The position numbers and the translations under genes are program-made. 6,635 nucleotides of DNA from Sphingobacteriaceae bacterium. Lineage in GTDB: Bacteria; Bacteroidota; Bacteroidia; Sphingobacteriales; Sphingobacteriaceae. Under the pieces are notes generated by a model. It ran no database searches and was not told the DNA's origin. It saw only the letters and a program-made list of their open reading frames with translations. Positions 1-6,134 of the stretch are shown here, in pieces (position 1 is the stretch's first letter; the number at the start of each line of letters is the position of its first letter). Location: NCBI GenBank assembly GCA_947458775.1, contig CANGZX010000041.1, positions 1 to 6,635 of the forward strand. Reading direction: 5' to 3'.

Positions 1-1093
1 AGCTCCCCGACTTTATAAAGGCTCTGAGTAGGGCTTTCTCTTGCTCCGTAAAGAAAATTCCTTGTCTTTTTTTTGTTCGCTGTGCTATTAGAAATACACT
101 CAAGACCCCTACTAAAAGGATCCCGAATGTTATAATTTTGTTATTTAAACTACTTTTAGAGTAGAGTGGTCCCATATATTCAGAATCATCCAATATTTTT
201 TTAATTGAAAACTTTATAATGGATCGTTTATTGGAAGAATAACAAATTAAACTATCTGCTTTGGTATAAAATTTATCTGCTAAATCAAAAGCTAGTTCTA
301 TTTTATTGTTACTGTAAATTTTATTTTCGCTGGGGTCTATAATATACAACTCTTTCGTGCTCCATCCTATAAAATACCGCCCATTCCAGTAAACTTCTAA
401 GTGAGTGTTTGTTAATTGGAGGTCTTTATTTACTTCCCCTAAATAGGTCCATTCTTTGGTCTTAAAATTAAATTGATAAAAAGTAGGGCTATTCTCTCTT
501 TTGCCACCAATTAGTGCGGGGTCATCTAATCCCAAACCACTATAAAAAACATCTTTGGCAGCATCATAACCCTGTAATCCACCTTTTATGGTTTCGGGAC
601 CCTTGTTTTTACTTTTATACAAAAACCATTCTTTGTATTTCTTGTCAAAAAAGGTTTGGTTATTATTAAAATGCCAAAAACCATACCCCCCAAAACTATA
701 TAAGGTATCCTGCCGTATAAACTCGGTACTACTAAAATTATAGCCCTTGTAAAACGTATTGTCCAGGCGTTCGAGTGTTTGTGTATTTACTTTATAGGCG
801 TAAACATTACCCATGCCGTGTAGGGTAAACGTAATTACCGAATCGCCTGTGTAAAATGCCGAATGCACGGAGTAATTGATAGGTAGATCTTCTACTATTT
901 TATCATTAAAGCTTACTGCATTGCTTTTTACCCAAACACCACCTTTTACTTCTTTCCAAAGTTCATGCCTATCGGGTTCTAGCTTCACTCTAAGGGTAGT
1001 TGCAGGGTCAATCCATTCAAAATAGCGGACTTGCGCTAAAATACTATGTGAGAGTAGACAAGCTACCAGGCTTAAAAGAAACAGTTTTCGCAT
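1..1093 (-). CDS. Exported kelch-like beta-propeller protein with one C-terminal membrane helix (partial, 3' end outside window)
   Basis: Reading the minus strand from ATG at 1093 gives 364 codons without a stop up to the window edge, so the C-terminus is missing. Residues 1-20 are a signal peptide (basic MRK, hydrophobic core, likely cut after ILA before Gln21). Residues about 22-315 are rich in aromatic residues and beta strands. They contain a kelch-type Gly-Gly in LYSFGGYGFW (131-140) and a blade ending YQFNF..KEWTYLG (206-219). A further strand-like unit, YFIGWSTKELYIIDP, lies at 240-254. Residues about 320-337 form one hydrophobic helix, followed by RTKKRQ. This predicts an outside propeller and a cytoplasmic tail that begins FFTEQEKALLRAF (347-359). 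The role is unknown; the layout would suit a membrane-anchored sensor, but that is inference. Cys12 sits in a weak lipobox-like LVAC, yet hydrophobic residues continue after it, so ordinary signal peptidase I cleavage is more likely. The coding strand looks more A+T-rich than its neighbours, especially towards the helix. Confidence 0.85.
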   Translation of the reverse strand, partial: MRKLFLLSLVACLLSHSILAQVRYFEWIDPATTLRVKLEPDRHELWKEVKGGVWVKSNAVSFNDKIVEDLPINYSVHSAFYTGDSVITFTLHGMGNVYAYKVNTQTLERLDNTFYKGYNFSSTEFIRQDTLYSFGGYGFWHFNNNQTFFDKKYKEWFLYKSKNKGPETIKGGLQGYDAAKDVFYSGLGLDDPALIGGKRENSPTFYQFNFKTKEWTYLGEVNKDLQLTNTHLEVYWNGRYFIGWSTKELYIIDPSENKIYSNNKIELAFDLADKFYTKADSLICYSSNKRSIIKFSIKKILDDSEYMGPLYSKSSLNNKIITFGILLVGVLSVFLIAQRTKKRQGIFFTEQEKALLRAFIKSGS

Positions 1094-1284
1094 TAGCAAA
1101 TTAATTATCTTAGCAAGATAGTTCTAGTGCTAGTTAATAACCAAGAGTTATTAGGTGAAGATACGTGAACTCACGCAAATCACATATTTTTAGCTTAATT
1201 GAATCCCCAAATTCTAGAAGTATTATTCAATGTATCCAAACAACCAGTCCAAAGACTCGGCCCTAGCAGCGGAAGGTGAAACTC
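1094..1284. other. Gene-free gap with two inverted repeats upstream of the kelch-like gene
   Basis: This 191-bp stretch separates the stop of the cupin gene from the start of the kelch-like gene; both lie on the minus strand. It is the longest non-coding stretch here. It holds two inverted repeats. One has 7-bp arms, TAATAAC (1135-1141) and GTTATTA (1147-1153), around 5 bases. The other has 5-bp arms, CGTGA (1164-1168) and TCACG (1171-1175), around 2 bases. They lie about 40-80 bp before the ATG, where an operator would be expected. Neither is followed by a T-run on the minus strand, so they do not look like intrinsic terminators. I found no exact TAnnTTTG box on the minus strand here. The short plus-strand reading frame starting at 1230 runs into the antisense of the cupin gene and is not supported. 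Confidence 0.5.
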
Positions 1285-1788
1285 TTACCGCCCAAAATCA
1301 TCTTGCACCCGCACAATATCCGCCTCATCCGAAGGCTGAGAAGCATCCGTATGTTGCCAAATCTCAGCCACCACACCCCAGTCATCCAAGCCAATTAAGC
1401 GGTGGCGTTCACCCTGCTGTAAGGTAATACATTCTCCTACCGAAAGTGTTTTAACAGGGCCTTCTACATCTGTAAAGCTGGTACATAGCCCGGCAGTACC
1501 TTTAATCAAACGCCAAATTTCGGCCCGGCGGTGGTGGTATTGCCACGATAACCGCGTACCCGGAGCCACCAACAAAATCTTCGGGCTCAATTTCCCCGAA
1601 ATTTTTAAGCCGTTTACATCCAATCCATCAAAATAGGTATTTGCAAAAGCCTGAGCTTGCCCCTCATCGATTACAAAAAAACCACCCCAAGGGCGTTCGG
1701 CATCCTCCTGAACAATACTAAAACCCTGCTCAAGTAATTCGGTTTTAATTTCGGCAAAAACAGTGCCTTTGGTATGCATGCTATTCAT
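1285..1788 (-). CDS. Stand-alone cupin of the ManC C-terminal / type II mannose-6-phosphate isomerase family
   Basis: A 167-residue single-domain cupin. It matches the C-terminal isomerase domain of bifunctional ManC enzymes along its length. RPWGGFF at 32-38 corresponds to the usual family start. LSWQYHHRRAEIW (80-92) is cupin motif 1, with Gln83, His85 and Glu90 as likely metal ligands. QQGERHRLIG (124-133) is motif 2, with His129 as the last ligand. The end, DIVRVQDDFGR (157-167), is the family's C-terminal signature. No nucleotidyltransferase domain is attached. The family interconverts mannose 6-phosphate and fructose 6-phosphate in GDP-mannose synthesis, but short stand-alone members are often annotated only by similarity, so the true substrate is open. 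The protein is cytoplasmic, as there is no signal peptide. ATG at 1788 is taken as the start; a second in-frame ATG at 1779 is equally possible and would remove only three residues. Neither has a clear ribosome binding site. The divergent neighbour is a nitroreductase, with no evident pathway link. Confidence 0.88.
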   Translation of the reverse strand: MNSMHTKGTVFAEIKTELLEQGFSIVQEDAERPWGGFFVIDEGQAQAFANTYFDGLDVNGLKISGKLSPKILLVAPGTRLSWQYHHRRAEIWRLIKGTAGLCTSFTDVEGPVKTLSVGECITLQQGERHRLIGLDDWGVVAEIWQHTDASQPSDEADIVRVQDDFGR

Positions 1789-1813
1789 AGGTTTCTAAAT
1801 TAAGCATATTCGC

Positions 1814-1825
1814 GAAATATATTTC
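1814..1825. promoter_or_regulatory. Perfect 12-bp palindrome in a divergent promoter region (possible operator)
   Basis: GAAATATATTTC is identical on both strands. It overlaps a second perfect palindrome, TTCGCGAA, at 1809-1816. It lies in the 78-bp gap between the divergent cupin and nitroreductase genes. On the minus strand it includes TATATTTC (1821 down to 1814), which matches five of the six fixed positions of the Bacteroidota -7 box TAnnTTTG and would give a leader of roughly 20 bases for the cupin gene. A protein bound here could control the cupin gene and perhaps both genes. A/T-rich palindromes of this size also occur by chance, so the regulatory role is a guess. Confidence 0.35.
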
Positions 1826-1837
1826 ACCAAAAAAACC

Positions 1838-1845
1838 TAGTTTTG
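1838..1845 (+). promoter_or_regulatory. Bacteroidota-type -7 promoter element for the nitroreductase gene
   Basis: TAGTTTTG matches the TAnnTTTG consensus at every fixed position. Transcription would start about 5-8 bases downstream, near 1850, leaving a short, A-rich leader before ATG at 1867, as is common in this phylum. No clear TTTG -33 element is seen at the expected distance upstream. The element contains the TTG at 1843 that opens the longest reading frame, so that TTG would not be in the mRNA. Confidence 0.5.
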
Positions 1846-1866
1846 TCCCAAACCAACACAAAAACC

Positions 1867-2634
1867 ATGGCCAAAGCCGATATCTTTTCTAAAGTTCCCA
1901 AATTAAACTATTCAGAACCAGCCGCCAAAACCGATTTTGAAGCGTTCAAAACCGTAGTAAACAGCCGCCGCAGCATTCGCGTATACGAACCAACCCCCAT
2001 ACCAGATGCCGTTATGCGGGAATGTTTGGAGTTAACACTCTTAGCCCCCAACTCCTCCAACTTACAACCTTGGGAGTTTTTCTGGGTGCGCTCTGCAGAA
2101 AAGAAAGCCGAATTGGTAAAATTATGCCTATCGCAACCGGCGGCACGTACCGCCCCCGAGTTAATAGTAGCGGTAGCCCGACCCGATTATTGGAAAATAA
2201 ACCGCGAACGCATGCTCGAATTGCTCACCCAAAACGGAGAAAAAGGTGCGGGTTATCAATACTATAAAAAAATTACCCCATTGGCCTACAACTTAGGCTT
2301 CCTAAACATCTTTGGCTTCTTTAAAAAAGGTTTAATTTGGGTAAAAGGACTTACCCAAGTAACCCCACGCATACCAACCTCTAGCATAGAATTAGAGCTA
2401 TGGGCGCAAAAAACCACTGCGTTGGCTTGCCAAAATCTCATGCTCTCTTTACGGGCAGCGGGCTACGATTCTTGCCCCATGGAAGGAATGGATGGCGTAC
2501 GGGTGAAGAAATTATTGAACTTGCCTAGCCAAGCAGAAATATGCATGGTCATCAGTGCAGGTAAACGAGCAGCCGGTGGCGTATACGGTCCCCGCATCCG
2601 TTTCGATAGCAACTATTTCATCCACGAAGTATAA
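1867..2634 (+). CDS. Nitroreductase-family FMN-dependent oxidoreductase
   Basis: From ATG at 1867 the product has 255 residues. The reading frame can be opened 24 bases earlier by a TTG at 1843, but that TTG lies inside a likely -7 promoter box, and the ATG follows a typical A-rich leader. The fold is the nitroreductase type. SRRSIRVY (33-40) is the conserved N-terminal FMN-phosphate-binding motif. APNSSNLQPWEF (60-71) matches the flavin/substrate loop, and WAQKTTALACQNLMLSLRAAG (179-199, Ala-rich helix) the central dimer helix. CPMEGMD (203-209) and the closing GPRIRF (241-246) supply the remaining flavin contacts seen in the family. These enzymes use NAD(P)H to reduce nitro groups, quinones or related acceptors; the physiological substrate cannot be read from sequence. 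A middle section (about 108-170) is longer than in minimal members and contains a hydrophobic, Lys/Phe-rich stretch around 140-160 that may form a substrate lid. No signal peptide is present, so it is cytoplasmic. It ends exactly where recO ends on the other strand. Confidence 0.9.
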   Translation: MAKADIFSKVPKLNYSEPAAKTDFEAFKTVVNSRRSIRVYEPTPIPDAVMRECLELTLLAPNSSNLQPWEFFWVRSAEKKAELVKLCLSQPAARTAPELIVAVARPDYWKINRERMLELLTQNGEKGAGYQYYKKITPLAYNLGFLNIFGFFKKGLIWVKGLTQVTPRIPTSSIELELWAQKTTALACQNLMLSLRAAGYDSCPMEGMDGVRVKKLLNLPSQAEICMVISAGKRAAGGVYGPRIRFDSNYFIHEV

Positions 2635-3360
2635 CTAGGCAAAAAGTTCGGCCAATACCGCTTGTGATTTTAGTTCGCCAAAATGATCTACATGCAGGCG
2701 GTAATAATCCAACAAATGCTCTAACAATTGGCGGCGTTCGCTAGCACGTATCTGCAATTGCGCCAAAGCTTCAAATTCACTTTCAATGAGAGCTTGCCAG
2801 TGCACGCACAATTCGGGGGCAATCACAAAATCGTGTGCAGGTGGGTGGGTACTGTAACAGGCATTTTGCAAATCGAAATAGGCCTGCGGACTATAGCCCT
2901 TTTTCTCTGGAAAGAAACCTAAAAACCGGGTTAAGCGTAGCAGAAAATACAGGTGGAAATTAGCCAAGCCTTCTTCCAACCTATCCAGCAATTCAATGGC
3001 ATGATAAATAAAATCGAACAAATGCTCGTCTTGCCCTTGTTGCCGTACCGATTTATAAATTACCTCATTTAAAAACAAAGCCAGGCTACTTTTTACAATA
3101 TCGTAGGGAATGGTTTGCAATTGCGGCGATTGCCGCAGTTCTGCCACCCGTTGAATTTGCGTGGTAGCTTTTGCATACACCACCATATCTAGTAAGTGCA
3201 GTGGCTGCAACATGTTTAAGCTAATTTTAGCCTTCGGCTTTTTTACCCCATTAATGATATACGATTGAATGCCGAATTTTTCGGTAAACACCTGAACAAT
3301 TACACTGCTTTCCGAGTAATTCGTACACTTAAAAACAATACCTCGGGTTTTATGGAGCAT
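2635..3360 (-). CDS. recO: DNA repair protein RecO
   Basis: The product has 241 residues from ATG at 3360 and begins MLHKTRGIVFK, the classic RecO opening. The frame can be extended eight codons to a TTG at 3384, but family members start at the Met before the KTRGIV motif, so the ATG is preferred. Residues about 1-80 form the N-terminal OB fold that binds single-stranded DNA and SSB; YSESSVIVQVFTEKFG (15-30) and the basic INGVKKPKAK (36-45) are its hallmarks. The rest is the helical C-terminal domain, with LRLTRFLGFFP (141-151) and the closing HFGELKSQAVLAEL (226-239) typical of the family. Where many RecO proteins carry a four-cysteine zinc site, only Cys168 and Cys185 remain, so zinc binding is unlikely. 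RecO works with RecR to load RecA onto SSB-coated gaps. The gene converges on the nitroreductase gene with zero spacing and is divergent from the MMPL transporter gene. Confidence 0.95.
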   Translation of the reverse strand: MLHKTRGIVFKCTNYSESSVIVQVFTEKFGIQSYIINGVKKPKAKISLNMLQPLHLLDMVVYAKATTQIQRVAELRQSPQLQTIPYDIVKSSLALFLNEVIYKSVRQQGQDEHLFDFIYHAIELLDRLEEGLANFHLYFLLRLTRFLGFFPEKKGYSPQAYFDLQNACYSTHPPAHDFVIAPELCVHWQALIESEFEALAQLQIRASERRQLLEHLLDYYRLHVDHFGELKSQAVLAELFA

Positions 3361-3393
3361 GGATAAAAAATTCTGAGCCTCCAATTTAGGAAA

Positions 3394-3417
3394 ATTTGTA
3401 GTTTTACGGCTACAAAT
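3394..3417. promoter_or_regulatory. Inverted repeat between divergent recO and MMPL transporter genes
   Basis: The 8-bp arms ATTTGTAG (3394-3401) and CTACAAAT (3410-3417) flank an 8-base spacer in the 77-bp intergenic gap. TAGTTTTA at 3399-3406 on the plus strand matches five of six fixed positions of the -7 box TAnnTTTG and would give the transporter gene a leader of about 25 bases. On the minus strand, TAAATTGG (3388 down to 3381) is a similarly imperfect -7 candidate for recO. The repeat also puts a TTTG on each strand. It could be an operator overlapping the transporter promoter. There is no T-run after it and it lies before genes, not after them, so it is not a terminator. Confidence 0.35.
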
Positions 3418-3437
3418 CCCTACCTATACGCCCTTTT

Positions 3438-5789
3438 ATGTGGAAAAAACTTGCGCAGTTTATCTTAGCTAACCGAATTAGTTTACTTGTTTTATTGCTA
3501 GCTAGTACCGTCTTTATGGCCTGGCAAGCATCAAAAGTTCGTTTATCTTTCAATGCAGGCAAAGTATTACCTCTCACCGATTCGGCTTATATAGACTACA
3601 ACACCTTCAAAAAAACCTTTGGCGAAGATGGGAGCGTGATGGTAGTGGGCATACAATCGGACAGTTTATTTAGCCCCGGCTTGTTTAACGATTGGCTAAA
3701 GCTAAGCACCGAGGTGCAAAAAATTGAAGGAATTAAACAGGTGCTTTCTATTGGCCAATTGTCGGTTTTAGAAAAAGATACACTGCAACAAAAATTTACG
3801 GCTAGGCCTTTGGCAGCTGGTCCGGTGGCCAACCAACAGGCATTAGATAGCCTGAAACAACAGCTAGATCAATTGCCTTTTTATAAAGACCTTATTTATA
3901 ACCCAAAAACTAAGGCCACCGTCATGGCCATCACTTTTGCCGATTCGGTGCTTAACTCGGCCAAACGTATTGGCGTTATCCAATCCATTTTAGATAAGAG
4001 CAAGCAGTTTAGCAGTACCCATCAGGTAGCCCTACATTATTCAGGCTTGCCCTATATCCGCACCGTTATTTCTAAAAAAATATCCGAAGAGTTTGCCCTT
4101 TTTATTGGGCTATCTATAGCCATTGGCGCACTTATTCTATACTTCTTTTTCCGTTCTTTTGCCGCCGTATTTTACCCGGTATTGGTGGTGCTTGTGGGCG
4201 TGGTGTGGAGTTTAGGCACCCTAGTATTATTTGGCTACGACATTACCTTACTCACCGGACTGATTCCGCCTCTTATTGTGGTGATTGGTATCCCGAATAG
4301 CATTTTACTCATCAATAAATACCATACATGCCTGGCCTTGGAAGGGGATAAAATAAAAGCCCTACAACACGTAATTACCCGTGTAGGCATCACCACTTTT
4401 ATTGCCAATTTAACTACCGCCATTGGTTTTGGGGTATTGTACTTTACCAATAGTGAGTTGTTGATGCAATTTGGTAGTGTAGCCGCTATTAACGTAATGG
4501 CTACCTGGGTCATTTCGCTCATTTTCATTCCCATCATTTTCAGCTTTTTGCCCGTACCGCATACCAAACACACCAGCCACCTGAGTAGCCCTAAAACAAC
4601 AAAATTACTAGCTTTTTTAGATCGCTTGGCCCATCAAAAGCGCAACCTTATTTATGTGGCCACACTTTTGGTAGTTATAGTTTCTTTTTTAGGAATATCC
4701 CGTATTAAAATTAATGGCTATGTGGTTGATGATTTGCCCAAAAACGATGCTGTGTATAAAGACATGAGCTTCTTCTCCCAAAACTTTAAAGGCATTTTAC
4801 CACTCGACATTAGTGTAGATACCCGCCGAAAAAATGGTGTAATGAACTTATCGGTTATTAATAAAATGAACCGATTGCAAGACCTCATCTCCGCACACCC
4901 CGAATTTTCGAGAGCCGTTTCCTTGGTAGAAGTATTGAAATTTTCATCGCAAACATTTTATGGCGGCGATACTACTTTTTACCGCCTACCCAATGAACTA
5001 GAAAAGAATTTCATTTTGGGCTATGCCTCCAATTCGGGCAAGGGCAATAGCAATTTGGTGAAAAACTTTATCGATAGTAACCGCCAAGTTACCCGCCTAA
5101 GTTTCCAAATGGCCGATGTGGGTTCCGATAAAATGAACAAACTAATTAACGAACTAGAGCCCCAAATCGATTCTATTTTCAATCCGAAACGTTACCACGT
5201 AGAGCTTACCGGTTCCAGTATCATTTTTATTAAAGGCACCAATTACTTGGTAAAAAACCTCCGCGATAGTTTAATTTTAGCGGTTTTACTGATTGCACTG
5301 TTAATGTGGGGTTTGTTTAGAGGCTTCCGTATGATTCTCATTTCGCTCATCCCAAACATCGTTCCGCTTATTATTACAGCCGGCATCATGGGTTTTGCAG
5401 GCATTCCGCTAAAACCTTCTACCATTCTCATCTTTAGTATTGCCTTTGGTATAGCTTCCGATCAAACCATTTATTTCTTAACCCGGTATCGCCAAGAGCT
5501 GCGTACCACCAATTGGACGATCTCTCAAATTGTGAGCGATACCATTAAAGAAACAGGTTTAAGCATGATTTACGTAGCCTTAATTCTATTCTTTGGATTT
5601 GGAATTTTCACCGCCTCTAGCTTTGGTGGAACCGTTGCCCTCGGATTGTTGCTGTCTATAACCTTATTGGTGGCCTTAATTTCTAACCTTACCCTCCTGC
5701 CAGCCTTGTTGTTAAGCCTCGAGAAGCGTAAACAAAAAGCAAAAATGAAGCAAGGTTTGGTAGAATTACCAGCCGAAGAATTGAGTTAA
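3438..5789 (+). CDS. MMPL/RND-superfamily inner-membrane transporter
   Basis: A 783-residue membrane protein with the duplicated RND layout. Helix 1 lies at about 14-29, followed by a periplasmic domain at about 30-217. Helices 2-6 lie at about 218-371. After a short basic cytoplasmic link comes helix 7 (about 403-420), a second periplasmic domain (about 421-608) and helices 8-12 (about 610-758). A charged cytoplasmic tail, EKRKQKAKMKQ, follows at 762-772. The fourth helix of the second half reads FGIASDQTIYFLTRYRQE (670-687), with Asp675 as the likely proton-relay acid. The matching helix of the first half reads IGIPNSILLINKYH (283-296) and has no acid. The length fits the smaller two-domain MMPL/HpnN-like proteins, not the roughly 1000-residue multidrug pumps. 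Relatives move lipids or other hydrophobic molecules out of the inner membrane; this substrate is unknown. No membrane-fusion or outer-membrane partner is encoded nearby. ATG at 3438 is the only sensible start, as hydrophobic helix 1 follows directly; no clear Shine-Dalgarno is present. Confidence 0.9.
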   Translation: MWKKLAQFILANRISLLVLLLASTVFMAWQASKVRLSFNAGKVLPLTDSAYIDYNTFKKTFGEDGSVMVVGIQSDSLFSPGLFNDWLKLSTEVQKIEGIKQVLSIGQLSVLEKDTLQQKFTARPLAAGPVANQQALDSLKQQLDQLPFYKDLIYNPKTKATVMAITFADSVLNSAKRIGVIQSILDKSKQFSSTHQVALHYSGLPYIRTVISKKISEEFALFIGLSIAIGALILYFFFRSFAAVFYPVLVVLVGVVWSLGTLVLFGYDITLLTGLIPPLIVVIGIPNSILLINKYHTCLALEGDKIKALQHVITRVGITTFIANLTTAIGFGVLYFTNSELLMQFGSVAAINVMATWVISLIFIPIIFSFLPVPHTKHTSHLSSPKTTKLLAFLDRLAHQKRNLIYVATLLVVIVSFLGISRIKINGYVVDDLPKNDAVYKDMSFFSQNFKGILPLDISVDTRRKNGVMNLSVINKMNRLQDLISAHPEFSRAVSLVEVLKFSSQTFYGGDTTFYRLPNELEKNFILGYASNSGKGNSNLVKNFIDSNRQVTRLSFQMADVGSDKMNKLINELEPQIDSIFNPKRYHVELTGSSIIFIKGTNYLVKNLRDSLILAVLLIALLMWGLFRGFRMILISLIPNIVPLIITAGIMGFAGIPLKPSTILIFSIAFGIASDQTIYFLTRYRQELRTTNWTISQIVSDTIKETGLSMIYVALILFFGFGIFTASSFGGTVALGLLLSITLLVALISNLTLLPALLLSLEKRKQKAKMKQGLVELPAEELS

Positions 5790-6055
5790 TCTTTTTTAAT
5801 AGCCTGTTCTTGGTTCTTTTTTCGGTTAAGTAATTTATGCTGATGTTTCTCTTTTCGGGTTAAACTGAGCAAAAAACACAAGCAACCAAAACCCATGCCC
5901 AATACGCCTAAAACTGTAATCCAGCCGTAGTATGGTCCTTTTTCTGTTTGTACCCGGTAGCCAATAGCAGCTAAGGCTATTCCAATAAGCAGTAGGATAA
6001 TGCCCATGCATACATATTGACATCTAAAAAACTTTTTTACGGGATTGTCTTTCAT
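5786..6055 (-). CDS. Small hypothetical protein with two membrane helices
   Basis: An 89-residue protein that I do not recognise as a named family. It has a short basic N-terminus (KKFFR, 7-11), a first helix at about 14-33, a loop at 34-43 (YRVQTEKGPYYG runs 33-44), and a second Gly-rich helix at about 44-65. The tail from 67 is strongly basic (RKEKHQHKLLNRKK, 67-80). By the positive-inside rule both ends face the cytoplasm. The clear helix-loop-helix pattern and charge distribution support a real gene; another minus-strand frame over the same bases lacks this pattern. Its stop overlaps that of the transporter gene on the other strand in the shared TTAA at 5786-5789. Its start faces ileS across 115 bp. 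A weak -7-like TATATTTT lies at 6077 down to 6070, but it would leave only a very short leader. A link with the transporter or with ileS is not shown by anything other than position. Confidence 0.7.
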   Translation of the reverse strand: MKDNPVKKFFRCQYVCMGIILLLIGIALAAIGYRVQTEKGPYYGWITVLGVLGMGFGCLCFLLSLTRKEKHQHKLLNRKKNQEQAIKKD

Positions 6056-6134
6056 GTTTTTGCGCTTAAAAAATATACACTAATAACTCAAAAATGGCGC
6101 TGCGTATTATATCCTATTTTCAACTGCTTTTTTT

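Noticed and set aside
1246..1257. Short hairpin AGTC-CAAA-GACT after the cupin stop, considered as terminator
   Set aside because: The stem has only four pairs and no T-run follows on the minus strand.
1230..1427. Plus-strand 65-residue reading frame
   Set aside because: Much of it is antisense to the end of the cupin gene; the product is low-complexity and rich in Pro and His, as expected of a shadow frame.
2022..2267. Plus-strand 81-residue frame inside the nitroreductase gene
   Set aside because: It lies in another frame of a gene with clear family motifs and has no recognisable features or start signal of its own.
2728..2922. Plus-strand 64-residue frame antisense to recO
   Set aside because: Antisense shadow of a well-conserved gene, with no promoter or ribosome binding site seen.
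4235..4573. Minus-strand 112-residue frame antisense to the transporter, plus similar ones at 3596-3832 and 5243-5431
   Set aside because: Hydrophobic stretches are expected when the antisense of membrane-helix codons is read; there are no start signals and the sense strand is clearly coding.
5835..6023. Second minus-strand frame (62 residues) over the small membrane protein gene
   Set aside because: The competing frame at 5786-6055 is longer and has a coherent two-helix topology with basic flanks; this one has no such pattern.
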